Shown here piece by piece: positions 44,856-53,161 of a stretch of DNA of 64,000 nucleotides. The notes beneath the pieces are model-generated. The model was given only the letters and a program-made list of their open reading frames with translations. It did not search any database and was not told the origin of the DNA. The stretch is from Dyadobacter sp. CY345 (lineage in GTDB: Bacteria; Bacteroidota; Bacteroidia; Cytophagales; Spirosomataceae), in contig NZ_JAKFFS010000001.1 of the NCBI RefSeq assembly GCF_021502725.1, forward strand, positions 1,550,001 to 1,614,000, read 5' to 3'. Made by a program: the position numbers and the translations under genes. Numbering within the stretch: position 1 is the stretch's first letter; every line of letters starts with the position of its first letter.

Positions 44856-45611
44856 ATGGCAAAAGGAAAATACTATTTCCAGCATGATTATGACGCGCTA
44901 AATGACCCCAAAATCATCGCTATGAGAGATCGGTATGGGATGGAAGGGTATGGCCTTTATTGGGCGATAGTTGAAATGCTCCACGCCACTGAAGGCAATA
45001 AGTTACCAATGAAAGATTATCAATTCATAGCAATTGCTAAGCAAACCGAAGCATTTGCTAAGCAAAAAGAAGCAAATTTAGAGTTGATCAAAAACTACTT
45101 GACAACATGCATCGATTCGTACGAATTGTTCAGTTCTGATGGTGTCTTTTTTTGGTGCGACAGGGTGCTGAGGAATATGAAAAAGATGGCCGATATTTCT
45201 GAAAAGCGCAGAGAATCAGGGAGATTGGGCGGGTTAAGTAAAAATGGCGAAGCAAATGCTAAGCAAAATGAAGCAAACAGAAGCAAAATAAAAGATACTA
45301 AAGTATCTAAAAGAAATATAAATATAGTTTTTGATGTGTTTTGGGATTTGTATGGAAAGAAGGTTGGTAAGCCCAAAGCCGCTTCCTTGTGGGATAAATT
45401 AACAGATCAGGAAAGAAGCTTGGTAATCGAAAGAATACCAAGTTACCTTAAAACTCTCAACCCTGAGGACAATGGTAAATTTCAGGCACATCCGGCAACC
45501 TACCTCAACGGACGGAGATGGGAAGATGAATTGCAATCAAACGTTGCGGTTGCCTACGATGAGCCAGAAAGGCCCCGCAGATATCTTAACGATCCTGATC
45601 TAATGAAGTAA
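44856..45611 (+). CDS. Phage replication protein with DUF4373 (Lin1244/Lin1753-like) domain
   Basis: A 251-residue protein. Residues 1-100 fit the DUF4373 domain (YYFQHDYDALNDPKIIAMRD, YGMEGYGLYWAIVEMLHA), a winged-helix domain found in replication initiators of Gram-positive and Bacteroidota phages. The middle is rich in A-K-Q-x-E-A repeats encoded by 21-bp DNA repeats. The C-terminus has FDVFWDLYGKKVGKPKAASL, SYLKTLNPEDNGKFQAHPAT and YLNGRRWEDEL, a helicase-loader-like end seen in phage O/DnaT-type proteins. It lies close to the DnaB-like helicase, as expected for an initiator or loader. Confidence 0.85.
   Translation: MAKGKYYFQHDYDALNDPKIIAMRDRYGMEGYGLYWAIVEMLHATEGNKLPMKDYQFIAIAKQTEAFAKQKEANLELIKNYLTTCIDSYELFSSDGVFFWCDRVLRNMKKMADISEKRRESGRLGGLSKNGEANAKQNEANRSKIKDTKVSKRNINIVFDVFWDLYGKKVGKPKAASLWDKLTDQERSLVIERIPSYLKTLNPEDNGKFQAHPATYLNGRRWEDELQSNVAVAYDEPERPRRYLNDPDLMK
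45036..45077 (+). repeat. 21-bp direct repeats (copies 1 and 2), possible origin iterons
   Basis: GCTAAGCAAACCGAAGCATT (45036, last base T) and GCTAAGCAAAAAGAAGCAAA (45057, last base T) are 21-base units joined head to tail inside the DUF4373 gene. They are in frame and encode A-K-Q-x-E-A-x twice. Confidence 0.75.
45246..45289 (+). repeat. Further copies of the AAGCAAA repeat
   Basis: A partial copy (GCGAAGCAAAT at 45247), a full one (GCTAAGCAAAATGAAGCAAA from 45258) and a trailing AGAAGCAAAA lie 170 bases after the first pair, in the same gene. The segment is followed by an AT-rich stretch (45283-45335). Confidence 0.7.
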
Positions 45612-45619
45612 TTGATTTC

Positions 45620-46006
45620 ATGAGTGGAAATACGAAGTGCAGTTCAAAATGTGTACCGATTGGCGATAAACCCGCAAACCTGAAAGATGGCGTGCTCTAT
45701 GCAGTTGAATGTAAGGTTTGCGGATATCATATTCTTTTCTGGAAGCCTCAAAGAAAACTCAGGCCTAAATTCTACGAATCGGTTATGATTGGAGAGCAAA
45801 AGCCCTTAAAACTGAATTTCACAATACACCCAAGTTTTCTCCAATCAGCAAGAGATTATGGTCATTTACTGAAAGTGCCCAACCCAGTACCAACAGTAAG
45901 CCGTGATGAATCCTTCGAAAGTCTTTATGAGATGCTGGGAGATGGAGAAATAACCTTAGACGAATTTAATAAAATGAGCATGATCATTACTAGAATACAT
46001 CAATAA
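45620..46006 (+). CDS. Small protein with a cysteine pair cluster, unknown function
   Basis: A 128-residue protein. Cysteines occur as CSSKC near residue 7-11 and CKVC near residue 31-34, which suggests a zinc-binding ribbon (ECKVCGYHILFWKP). The C-terminal part is helical (ESLYEMLGDGEITLDEFNKM) and resembles an EF-hand only superficially. It stands between the DUF4373 gene and the helicase in the replication block; its first ATG is 8 bases after the DUF4373 stop. Confidence 0.65.
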   Translation: MSGNTKCSSKCVPIGDKPANLKDGVLYAVECKVCGYHILFWKPQRKLRPKFYESVMIGEQKPLKLNFTIHPSFLQSARDYGHLLKVPNPVPTVSRDESFESLYEMLGDGEITLDEFNKMSMIITRIHQ

Positions 46007-46009
46007 ACT

Positions 46010-46072
46010 ATGGAAATAATAAACCCACCTCACGACAAGGACCTTGAAAGGGATGTTGTCTGTTCTAGTTAA
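46010..46072 (+). pseudogene. Out-of-frame N-terminus of the DnaB-like helicase
   Basis: A 20-codon frame starts with ATG at 46010 and reads MEIINPPHDKDLERDVV before stopping at TAA 46070-46072. P-P-H-D-x-x-L-E-R-x-V is the standard opening of phage and bacterial DnaB proteins. The rest of the helicase continues in the next frame (+1), where LSVLVNSPIKIE follows directly. One base too many or two too few near 46050-46060 explains it. Confidence 0.75.
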
Positions 46073-47348
46073 TAGTCCGATAAAAATCGAGACAGTTGAT
46101 GAAATCCTTTATTCTGACTGTTTCTACGACGACGATTACCGATTCCTCTTCGACACTGTTATGGAGATTTATAATACTGGTCAGCAGATTACTCAAAGCG
46201 CTATAATCAACAAGGTGGTTGCGTCGGTGCGCAAGGATATTCTAGCTACCTATCAAATGATGAAGAAATATTACACATCCGACACCCTTTTATGGCAGAA
46301 TTCAATGCTTCTGTCTGACCTGGCGATTAAAAGAGCTTTATTGAATAGTTCTCTTCAAATGCAGGCCCTGGTAAAAGCTAACGACCCGATAGAGAAGTTC
46401 GAAACGCTGGCAAATGCTATTGCTGATATTACTAATACCCGAAACCGTCCGATAGTTGGCAATACAATTTCTGACTCCATCAATGAAATGGAATTTTTAA
46501 TGGATAGAAAGCTCGTGAAAGGATTGTCAGGTATTGATACCGGTGTAGCAGATATTAACAGCGTTACAAGTGGATGGCAAATTGATGACACCGTCGTGAT
46601 TGCTGGACGTCCAGGAATGGGGAAAACTCTGGTTGCTGTTTGCCATGCTTACGGAGCAGCAGCCGCAGGAGTTCCGGTAGCTATCATTTCACTCGAAATG
46701 GCAAAAGCAAAATTGACCAGTAGAATTTATTCAAATCTGTTCAGTATCCCTTCCAGTGATATCACAAAAGGAAAGCTATCGGAAAATGAAAAACGAATTG
46801 TCCGGGAGAAACGAAAAGTGGTTGAGAAGCTTCCTATTTACTACTACGATTACGGAGAGTCATCCGATATCAACGATATTAGTTTGACTATGCGAGCCTG
46901 GAAAAGGAAGTACGGCATTGGCCTGATAATAATCGATTACATTCAATTAATGACCGATAGAGAGGTTAAATTCTCAGTAGATGACACAAAGGTTGTAACA
47001 AGTGTTCAAAAGAAGCTGACGAGGCTAAAAGGCACCTTGAAAGTGCCAATCATTGAACTTGCTCAATTATCTAGGAATTTAGATGATAGAAAAGATAAGC
47101 GGCCAATACTTTCAGATCTTAAAAACTCGTCCCAAATTGAGCAAGATGCTACCATTGTAGTTTTCCTTTACAGGCAGGATTATTACGATGAGCTTACTTG
47201 CGAAGCGGCTGGAACTAGCTTTGTCCCGACAAACAAACTTGAATATATATTAGCGAAGAATAGAGAAGGTGGGTTAGGTCCCATCTCACTAAAAGCAGAT
47301 ATGGCTCTGAATAGATTATATTCTGGATATGGTAAACCCGGATTTTAA
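46044..47348 (+). CDS. DnaB-like replicative helicase, N-terminus in another frame
   Basis: A RecA-fold helicase of about 434 codons. An N-terminal helical domain (SDCFYDDDYRFLFDTVMEIY) is followed by the DnaB core: Walker A VIAGRPGMGKTLVAVCHA near residue 190, SLEMAKAKLTSR, Walker B GLIIIDYIQLMTD, LAQLSRNLDDRKDKRPILSD (sensor) and QIEQDATIVVFLYR, then an arginine finger region near LAKNREGGLGP. It would unwind phage DNA with the DUF4373 protein as partner. The true start is probably ATG 46010 in a different frame; without a frameshift only TTG 46044 or ATG 46053 could start it. Confidence 0.9.
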   Translation: MKGMLSVLVNSPIKIETVDEILYSDCFYDDDYRFLFDTVMEIYNTGQQITQSAIINKVVASVRKDILATYQMMKKYYTSDTLLWQNSMLLSDLAIKRALLNSSLQMQALVKANDPIEKFETLANAIADITNTRNRPIVGNTISDSINEMEFLMDRKLVKGLSGIDTGVADINSVTSGWQIDDTVVIAGRPGMGKTLVAVCHAYGAAAAGVPVAIISLEMAKAKLTSRIYSNLFSIPSSDITKGKLSENEKRIVREKRKVVEKLPIYYYDYGESSDINDISLTMRAWKRKYGIGLIIIDYIQLMTDREVKFSVDDTKVVTSVQKKLTRLKGTLKVPIIELAQLSRNLDDRKDKRPILSDLKNSSQIEQDATIVVFLYRQDYYDELTCEAAGTSFVPTNKLEYILAKNREGGLGPISLKADMALNRLYSGYGKPGF

Positions 47349-47369
47349 TCTTGCTGGTCCAATGAACAT

Positions 47370-47415
47370 GCCGATATTCGTAAACGTATTAATCTCTACG
47401 TTTACGAATATCGGC
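47370..47415 (+). terminator. Terminator after the helicase gene
   Basis: A perfect 19-bp inverted repeat, GCCGATATTCGTAAACGTA (47370-47388) and TACGTTTACGAATATCGGC (47397-47415), with an 8-base loop and TTTTATTTATT shortly after. It closes the early rightward unit. Confidence 0.75.
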
Positions 47416-47615
47416 TCCGTTTTATTTATTCTTTCAAGTACTAGATTTTCTGTTTTGGTTTATTTACTTTTGATATTATAAATACTTCATCAATGATTCT
47501 GGTAGTAACAACTACTTATCTACCGATAGCGTCAGCTCTCGATAGATTGTATTTATTGCCAGTTATGGTGGATCCAGTGAATAAACAGATTCACGCGTCA
47601 TAAACTATAAATCGA

Positions 47616-48134
47616 ATGATAAGAGGAAAATTACCCACAGAAAGAAATCTTGTGCCGAGACTACCGTCTATCCAGAATTCAGGAATTCTATCCAGGTTAA
47701 AGCCTGGGGAAAAAGTCCTATTGGAATTGGAGGTTGTTACGTCTGAATCAGTGGCAAACTCATACGTTGACTTTGTATCACTGAGTACCGATGTTAATTT
47801 CTCTGGTATGTTTAAAGCCAAGACAGTTGCAATTGGTTCAGGTGTGGAAGGATCATCAATAAAATCCAAGGTTTTTAAGAGACCGCCTAAATTGCCATCA
47901 AATGTGATAAAAGAGTTTGATTTGTGGGCCGACGAGGGCAATGTACCAATGAACGTAAGTTTTGACCGTCGCGCTTTAATGAATTGTTTTAAAGAGAGGG
48001 TTCCTGAATTCGCAGATGAAATACAGCTATCCCATGTCTGCTCACTCTTAACCAGCTTTGCGAATCGTATTGGCTATCATCATAATTCTAAGATACATGG
48101 TAAGAATGCCTATTCTTTGTTGACGAGTCAATAA
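47616..48134 (+). CDS. Prophage protein of unknown function
   Basis: A 172-residue basic protein (LPTERNLVPRLPSIQ, SKVFKRPPKLPSNV, FADEIQLSHVCSLLTSFANR). The C-terminal 60 residues look like a small helical domain. No family recognised; it lies between the early terminator and a gene on the opposite strand. Confidence 0.55.
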   Translation: MIRGKLPTERNLVPRLPSIQNSGILSRLKPGEKVLLELEVVTSESVANSYVDFVSLSTDVNFSGMFKAKTVAIGSGVEGSSIKSKVFKRPPKLPSNVIKEFDLWADEGNVPMNVSFDRRALMNCFKERVPEFADEIQLSHVCSLLTSFANRIGYHHNSKIHGKNAYSLLTSQ

Positions 48135-48174
48135 GTTTGCCCAATTGGATCAATAACAGTAAAATAAAAAAAAA

Positions 48175-48196
48175 AGAACCCCGAAACCGAGATTCT
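48175..48196 (-). terminator. Terminator of the lone minus-strand gene
   Basis: On the minus strand AGAATCTCG and CGGGGTTCT pair (two G-U pairs), with a T-run of about ten directly after. It lies 56 bases past the stop of the minus-strand gene. Confidence 0.75.
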
Positions 48197-48251
48197 TTAA
48201 TGACTTACCCTCCTCTACATAATTAATGCAGTGAGGTAAAGATAGGATAAA

Positions 48252-48671
48252 TTAGTGATTAACACCCATTAGTATAGATTGTTTCATTTGATCAATTATC
48301 ACTGGTTGAAGACATTCGAAACAATCAACTTCCATAGTTTTTCCAGTGATTGTGTTTATGGTGTATTTATCATCATCCGACTTTTCGATCAATACAGAAG
48401 GAAAAATATCAGGAGAACCGGACATATAATTATCGAAAGCGCCAGTACCTTGAATGTGATATGAAGCACGAAGCCCAATATCCGACAGTTCGAGTTTTAT
48501 TGCACGCTTCGGAGATCTTTGAAGTAGGAACTTATGAAACAATCGGTCATTGTGATCAACGCCGGAACCATTTTCTTTATCAGGCCACTCAGCTTTGAAT
48601 GCATCTGACAATTGATAATACAAATCTTTCATATTGTTAATATTATTAGTTTCGCAATAAACAAATGACAA
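48252..48671 (-). CDS. Lone minus-strand prophage gene, moron-like
   Basis: A 139-residue (or 126, if the ATG at 48632 is used) soluble protein of unknown family (LYYQLSDAFKAEWPDKENGS, RSPKRAIKLELSDIGLRASY, CFECLQPVIIDQM). It is the only minus-strand gene to the right of the repressor and has its own strong terminator. That is the signature of a moron, a gene carried independently of the lytic program and often expressed from the prophage. Its function may concern host benefit or defence, but nothing in the sequence shows it. Confidence 0.65.
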   Translation of the reverse strand: MSFVYCETNNINNMKDLYYQLSDAFKAEWPDKENGSGVDHNDRLFHKFLLQRSPKRAIKLELSDIGLRASYHIQGTGAFDNYMSGSPDIFPSVLIEKSDDDKYTINTITGKTMEVDCFECLQPVIIDQMKQSILMGVNH

Positions 48672-48794
48672 GTGTTAAGTGGTTCATAAATAGAGTATTA
48701 CAAGTAGGTGTCTTCTGGGTTAAATCGATCTAACCTATTCAAATGGAACGGGATAGCATGTTAATAAATTAATTATTTTATCAAAATAAATATA

Positions 48795-48828
48795 TGAGTG
48801 ACGATAGAATGTACCACAGTATCACTCA
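48795..48828. promoter_or_regulatory. Inverted repeat between the divergent prophage genes
   Basis: TGAGTGA (48795-48801) and TCACTCA (48822-48828) face each other in the 231-base divergent spacer. An operator or a hairpin is possible. Confidence 0.3.
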
Positions 48829-48902
48829 GATCCTTGGGGGAAGATCATTGAAATACCATTACAGAGAATCACCTAATCACTTCATCTAAAAATAGAATAC
48901 AA

Positions 48903-49232
48903 ATGGGAAACAGCGAGAATTTAGAGAACGGAACAACTGAGAATGTATGTATGTACAACAGCAAAGGTTTAGATTTACTAAGCCTACGGATGTGCAGCGT
49001 ATATAGGTGTCAGTTATCAGGTAACGTAATGCTGATAACATCGATTGAAAGATCAGTTACAACCAATGAAGTGAAGATAATTGGTTTATATTATCACAAA
49101 GGAAGTTATGCTGTTGTTGATATCTATGACGGGCAGTTGATGGAGGTCGGACCTGAATCGACTTCGGTTAATCAAAAAAAGGCCACTGGTTTGAGTGCAG
49201 CCTATGATACTAACGCAGTAATAGTCTATTAA
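48903..49232 (+). CDS. Prophage protein of unknown function
   Basis: A 109-residue protein with a strand-rich middle (MCSVYRCQLSGNVMLITSIE, VKIIGLYYHKGSYAVVDIYD) and no known motif. It precedes a terminator and the packaging genes. Confidence 0.5.
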   Translation: MGNSENLENGTTENVCMYNSKGLDLLSLRMCSVYRCQLSGNVMLITSIERSVTTNEVKIIGLYYHKGSYAVVDIYDGQLMEVGPESTSVNQKKATGLSAAYDTNAVIVY

Positions 49233-49291
49233 CTAACTTCCTTGAAGTAGTAGTAATTCTACATCTGGAAGTCGAAAGGGAGGGGTAGGTC

Positions 49292-49337
49292 AAAAGTCTA
49301 AATCATGACTTTTTGGCAACCGCCTGTCCAAACAGGC
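49292..49337 (+). terminator. Terminator and second hairpin ahead of the terminase genes
   Basis: AAAAGTC (49292-49298) and GACTTTTT (49307-49314) form a stem with a T-run. GCCTGT-CCAA-ACAGGC (49322-49337) follows directly. Together they separate the early and late units. Confidence 0.6.
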
Positions 49338-49378
49338 TCGTAACAAGTCAAAATTAGAAACAAATTCCCCGAACGAAA

Positions 49379-49858
49379 ATGGGACAAGGTAGAAATCCAA
49401 AAGCAACGGAGCTTTTAAAGAAACAGGGTACATTCCGAGAGGATCGCCACGGAGATCGAGTGCATATAGAAAATGCCCTTACGATATCTCCAAGCAACTT
49501 TTTGACAGCCAAAGAAAAGAAAATCTGGGAAAAGTGGTATCAGGTTTTACAAGAAAACAATATCCTTAAAGAGACTGACGAGGTAGCCTTCGGCCTACTT
49601 TGTAAGACATTTAATCGCGTGGAAATTCTATCAAAAGAATTCAAAAAAACGGACGATTATATTTACTCTTATACATCTGATGTTGGGGCAAAAGTTGTAA
49701 AGACACATCCAAAATATGCCGTCTTGGTTGAGTCTGAAAAAAATCTATTAAAATTATTAACAGAGTTCGGTATGACGCCGGCCAGCCGCAATAAGGTCAA
49801 AATGGCTTTGGATAAGGGGGTAGATCCATTCGCCGAACTCGAAAATATGGATAGTTAA
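49379..49858 (+). CDS. Terminase small subunit, P27 family
   Basis: A 159-residue DNA-packaging protein. GQGRNPKATELLKKQGTF resembles the N-terminal start of P27-type small terminases. FLTAKEKKIWEKWYQVL, NNILKETDEVAFGLLCKTFN and LLTEFGMTPASRNKVKMAL (the conserved G-x-T-P-x-S-R) follow. It recognises phage DNA and brings in the large subunit, whose ATG overlaps its TAA. Confidence 0.93.
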   Translation: MGQGRNPKATELLKKQGTFREDRHGDRVHIENALTISPSNFLTAKEKKIWEKWYQVLQENNILKETDEVAFGLLCKTFNRVEILSKEFKKTDDYIYSYTSDVGAKVVKTHPKYAVLVESEKNLLKLLTEFGMTPASRNKVKMALDKGVDPFAELENMDS

Positions 49859-51561
49859 TGTTAAACCCTTTGCAGAAAGCTTATGACTATGCCGCTGATG
49901 TTCGGTCAGGGAAAAAAGTTGTTGGTGGGTATGTTAAATTATCAGTTGAAAGATTTTATAAAGACTTAGAGAATGCCACGGAAAAAGGATTTGTGTTTAA
50001 TGAGAAGGCTGCTCAGAAGGCCTTGTCTTTCTTCGAAATGCTTTGCTTTACGAAGGGTAAATGGATGGGAAAGCCATTCGAATTGCAGCCTTGGCAATGC
50101 TTTATTGTAGCCAATGTTTTTGGCTGGAAAGTTGAGAGCACCGGATTACGGCGATTTACAGAAGCTTATGTAGAAATTCCGAAGAAATGTGGAAAAACGG
50201 AGCTAGCCGCTGGGATAGGTTTGTATATGTTGATGATGGACGGAGAGAAAGGTGCTGATGTTTATGCAGCAGCTTACACACGAGACCAGGCAAATATATG
50301 CTTTAAGGGAGCCAAGACGATGGCCAGTAAATCTCCATCTATAAAAAGTAGGTTAAAGGTCTTAGCCCATAATCTTTATTATCCTAAACTTGAAGGAGGA
50401 ATGTCGGCTGTTTCTCACGATGCTGACAATACAGAGGGAAAGCATGCTCACTGTGTAGTTTTTGATGAATATCACGTCCATAAAACGGATGATGTTAAGA
50501 CTTCCCTCCGTTCGGGGATGGCCGCAAGAGACCAGCCATTATTTTTTATTATTACCACAGCCGGTTCCAATAAACAAGGGCCGTGTTATAAATATCGAAA
50601 AGGCTGTATCGATACTCTAAAAGGATATCAAAAACAAGATCGGGTATTCTCAATAATTTACAGTCTTGATGAGGGGGATGATTGGGAAAATCCTACCATG
50701 TGGGAAAAAGCTAATCCGAACTACGGAGTTTCTGTTCGTCCGGATTTCTTACAGGGGGAATATGAAGGCGCGAAATCTAATGGACGTGCGGAGGTAGAAT
50801 TTAAGACAAAGCACTTGAATCTGTGGGTTGATTCAGATGTGACTTGGATTCCTTCGAAAACTTGGGACTTGTTGGCGAAACCTGACTTTAAACCTCCCCG
50901 CGAATCTGTGTGTTACGGTGGTATTGATTTGGGTCAAAAAAGTGATATTTCGGCATTTGCTCTTTACTTTCCAGAGTATAAATTCCTGCGGGTCAAGTAC
51001 TACGTAGCCGAAGAAGCTGCGGAATACGCAGCTAGGAGCGGTATTGACTATAAAGACTGGATTGAGAATGGATTTTTATGTGCGACACCGGGCAAAACGA
51101 CAGATTATGAGTACATGATTGATGAAGTTGCTGAGGCATGTGATGAATGGAGTGTCAACTTTATTGGAATGGATTCTTGGGGCTCTCAGCTTTTTTGGGA
51201 TAAACTAACAGACATACTTGGCACCCACTATACTTTGACTAAAAAGGAAGATGGAACGATCAAATGGGAATATCAACCCAGGCTGCAAAGTTTTAGGCAA
51301 GGATTCAAATCTTTAAGTCCGCCTACAAACCTCTTTGAAGAGCTCGTTATAAATGGGAATATCGTTCATGACGGTAATCCAGTTACCGGATGGATGTTGG
51401 GAAATGTTGCACTGGACAAGGATTCAAACGATAATATAAAGCCGAACAAAGCTAAGAGTAAAGATAAAATCGATGGCATTATTGCCGCGATTATGGCATT
51501 AGCTCAGTCTTCTGAATGGAATGATCTCCGCAAGCACACCAGTGAAGTCCACGTTTACTAA
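49858..51561 (+). CDS. Terminase large subunit
   Basis: A 567-residue ATPase-nuclease motor of the HK97/P27 type. The ATPase has an adapted Walker A, VEIPKKCGKTELAAG (108-114), a Walker B, HCVVFDEYH (199-204), and IITTAGSNKQGPCY (coupling motif). The RNase H-like nuclease shows GGIDLGQKSDISAF, and the further acidic residues in FIGMDSWG and AKSKDKIDGI. It uses ATP to pack DNA into the prohead and cuts the concatemer. Full length and intact. Confidence 0.96.
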   Translation: MLNPLQKAYDYAADVRSGKKVVGGYVKLSVERFYKDLENATEKGFVFNEKAAQKALSFFEMLCFTKGKWMGKPFELQPWQCFIVANVFGWKVESTGLRRFTEAYVEIPKKCGKTELAAGIGLYMLMMDGEKGADVYAAAYTRDQANICFKGAKTMASKSPSIKSRLKVLAHNLYYPKLEGGMSAVSHDADNTEGKHAHCVVFDEYHVHKTDDVKTSLRSGMAARDQPLFFIITTAGSNKQGPCYKYRKGCIDTLKGYQKQDRVFSIIYSLDEGDDWENPTMWEKANPNYGVSVRPDFLQGEYEGAKSNGRAEVEFKTKHLNLWVDSDVTWIPSKTWDLLAKPDFKPPRESVCYGGIDLGQKSDISAFALYFPEYKFLRVKYYVAEEAAEYAARSGIDYKDWIENGFLCATPGKTTDYEYMIDEVAEACDEWSVNFIGMDSWGSQLFWDKLTDILGTHYTLTKKEDGTIKWEYQPRLQSFRQGFKSLSPPTNLFEELVINGNIVHDGNPVTGWMLGNVALDKDSNDNIKPNKAKSKDKIDGIIAAIMALAQSSEWNDLRKHTSEVHVY

Positions 51562-51575
51562 ATTAATCATCGACT

Positions 51576-51785
51576 ATGAAAATCGCTAACAACCAACTTC
51601 AGCTAAAAAAAACCACCTTCATTGACCTGTTTTTAAAGATGGATCCGGAAGGAAAAAACTTGCGACGGACGTTCGACAGAATTGAGAGTATTTGTATCGA
51701 ACACGACATTGAAAACTATTACAACACTTTTGAGTCTTTCAAAACAGCTTTTCACAGCGGCAGAATTGCGAGAGTGGGAAATTAA
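51576..51785 (+). CDS. Small prophage protein of unknown function
   Basis: A 69-residue charged protein (LQLKKTTFIDLFLKMDPEGK, RRTFDRIESICIEHDIENYY) between terminase and portal, 14 bases after the terminase stop. A second frame over its 3' end reads into the portal gene and seems to be a shadow. Role unknown. Confidence 0.55.
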   Translation: MKIANNQLQLKKTTFIDLFLKMDPEGKNLRRTFDRIESICIEHDIENYYNTFESFKTAFHSGRIARVGN

Positions 51786-51826
51786 GGGTACTGATAGTAC
51801 CGAACTTGTGATTTCAAATTTGGAAA

Positions 51827-53161
51827 TTGCATCAAACATTGAGCAACTTGGCAAACTGGTTAAAGAACGTTCTCACACGTTCCAAATCACCTTTACAGAC
51901 TAATATTGAAGAAAGATCCATCACCACCACGCCGGCGATGGATGCAGCTACTTTTTTGCTCAAACAATATGGACTGGAAAGCTTGTCTGCTAATGTTACG
52001 GCCAGAAATGCAATGGGCATATCTACATTTTTTGGATGTGTAAAACACATATCAAATGTGATGGCGTCAATACCGTATACAGTATACCGTGACAGTGGTG
52101 CTGAGGGTAGTGAAAAATATTATGACCATCCAGCCTACTACACATTAAGCACACGATTCAATGAAAATATGTCATCTTTCATTGCTAGAAGAGCGCTGAT
52201 AACAAACTGGCTTGTTTATGGATGGGCAGTCGCAGAAATAAGACGCGACCTATTTCGGAATGTCGTATCGATCATTCCATATGCATCCCAAGACGTGACA
52301 ATATTGCATGATGATGAGACTGATAGGTATTTCTTTCAAATTCCAAGCAAAAGAAAAAACCTATCTCAGGATGATGTTATTTTTCTGCGAGATCTAAGTT
52401 TTGATGGGAATGTTGGGCATTCAATCATTAACTGGCAGTGTCAAACAATTAAAATAGATCTTCTCGCTAAGGAATTTGCTCAAAAATATTACGAAAAGGG
52501 AACCTTCATGGGGGGGATGCTCGAAACTCCGGATGCAGGTAATGATGCAGAGAAGGCAAAGATTTATAAGCAAAGAATTATAGAATCATTACAGGGTGCA
52601 GATGGGGGAGGCTTTGGATTTACTGTGTTGGGGCCGGGCGTAAAGTGGCATAATGTGGGCAGGCCACCAGTGGAATCTCAATTGATGGAGCTTTTTAGCA
52701 AATCATCCAGTGATGTAGCTCAAATGTTCAATTTACCGCTTTCGATGATAGGCGACACTTCGGGAGATACAAGCTGGGGCACTGGTGTAGAGCAAATGTT
52801 TATTCGCGTAACAAATACCGTATATGCTCCAATCGCTACCCAGATCGAACAAGAATTTAATTATAAATGCTTCCGGAAGGACGAAATATTAGCAGGAATA
52901 TTTACCCGCCATTTATTTAAGTCATTTCTTAGAGGTGATCTAAAATCCCAGGGCGAGTATTATGCGAAAATGGTAACCAATGGGATATATACCATTGATG
53001 AGGTACGCGGTTTCGATGACATGAAACCGCTTCCAGGGGGAGTCGGCGCACGCTCGTACATACAAGGCGCGATGATGCCGCTGGATATAATTGATGTAGT
53101 AAGATTATCCGAAAATAATAAAAATGGTACAGGAAAAGAGAGTACTTCCACAGAATCATAG
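51827..53161 (+). CDS. Phage portal protein, HK97 family
   Basis: A 444-residue portal. ARNAMGISTFFGCVKHISNV is the usual HK97 portal start (x-V-x-A-C-V-x-x-I-A-x-x-x), followed by HPAYYTLSTRFNENMSSFIA, LVYGWAVAEIRR, VIFLRDLSFDG and QLMELFSKSSSDVAQMFNLP with GDTSGDTSWG. It forms the dodecameric DNA gate. No ATG starts the frame; TTG at 51827 or 51839 is likely, giving the hydrophobic LANWLKNVL start. Its end overlaps the protease by 38 bases. Confidence 0.93.
   Translation: MHQTLSNLANWLKNVLTRSKSPLQTNIEERSITTTPAMDAATFLLKQYGLESLSANVTARNAMGISTFFGCVKHISNVMASIPYTVYRDSGAEGSEKYYDHPAYYTLSTRFNENMSSFIARRALITNWLVYGWAVAEIRRDLFRNVVSIIPYASQDVTILHDDETDRYFFQIPSKRKNLSQDDVIFLRDLSFDGNVGHSIINWQCQTIKIDLLAKEFAQKYYEKGTFMGGMLETPDAGNDAEKAKIYKQRIIESLQGADGGGFGFTVLGPGVKWHNVGRPPVESQLMELFSKSSSDVAQMFNLPLSMIGDTSGDTSWGTGVEQMFIRVTNTVYAPIATQIEQEFNYKCFRKDEILAGIFTRHLFKSFLRGDLKSQGEYYAKMVTNGIYTIDEVRGFDDMKPLPGGVGARSYIQGAMMPLDIIDVVRLSENNKNGTGKESTSTES

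Noticed and set aside
51682..51903. A 73-codon plus-strand frame that could be joined to the 51576 gene by a frameshift
   Set aside because: Its second half lies over the start of the portal gene, whose N-terminus (LANWLKNVL) fits the portal family well. The simpler reading is a shadow frame.
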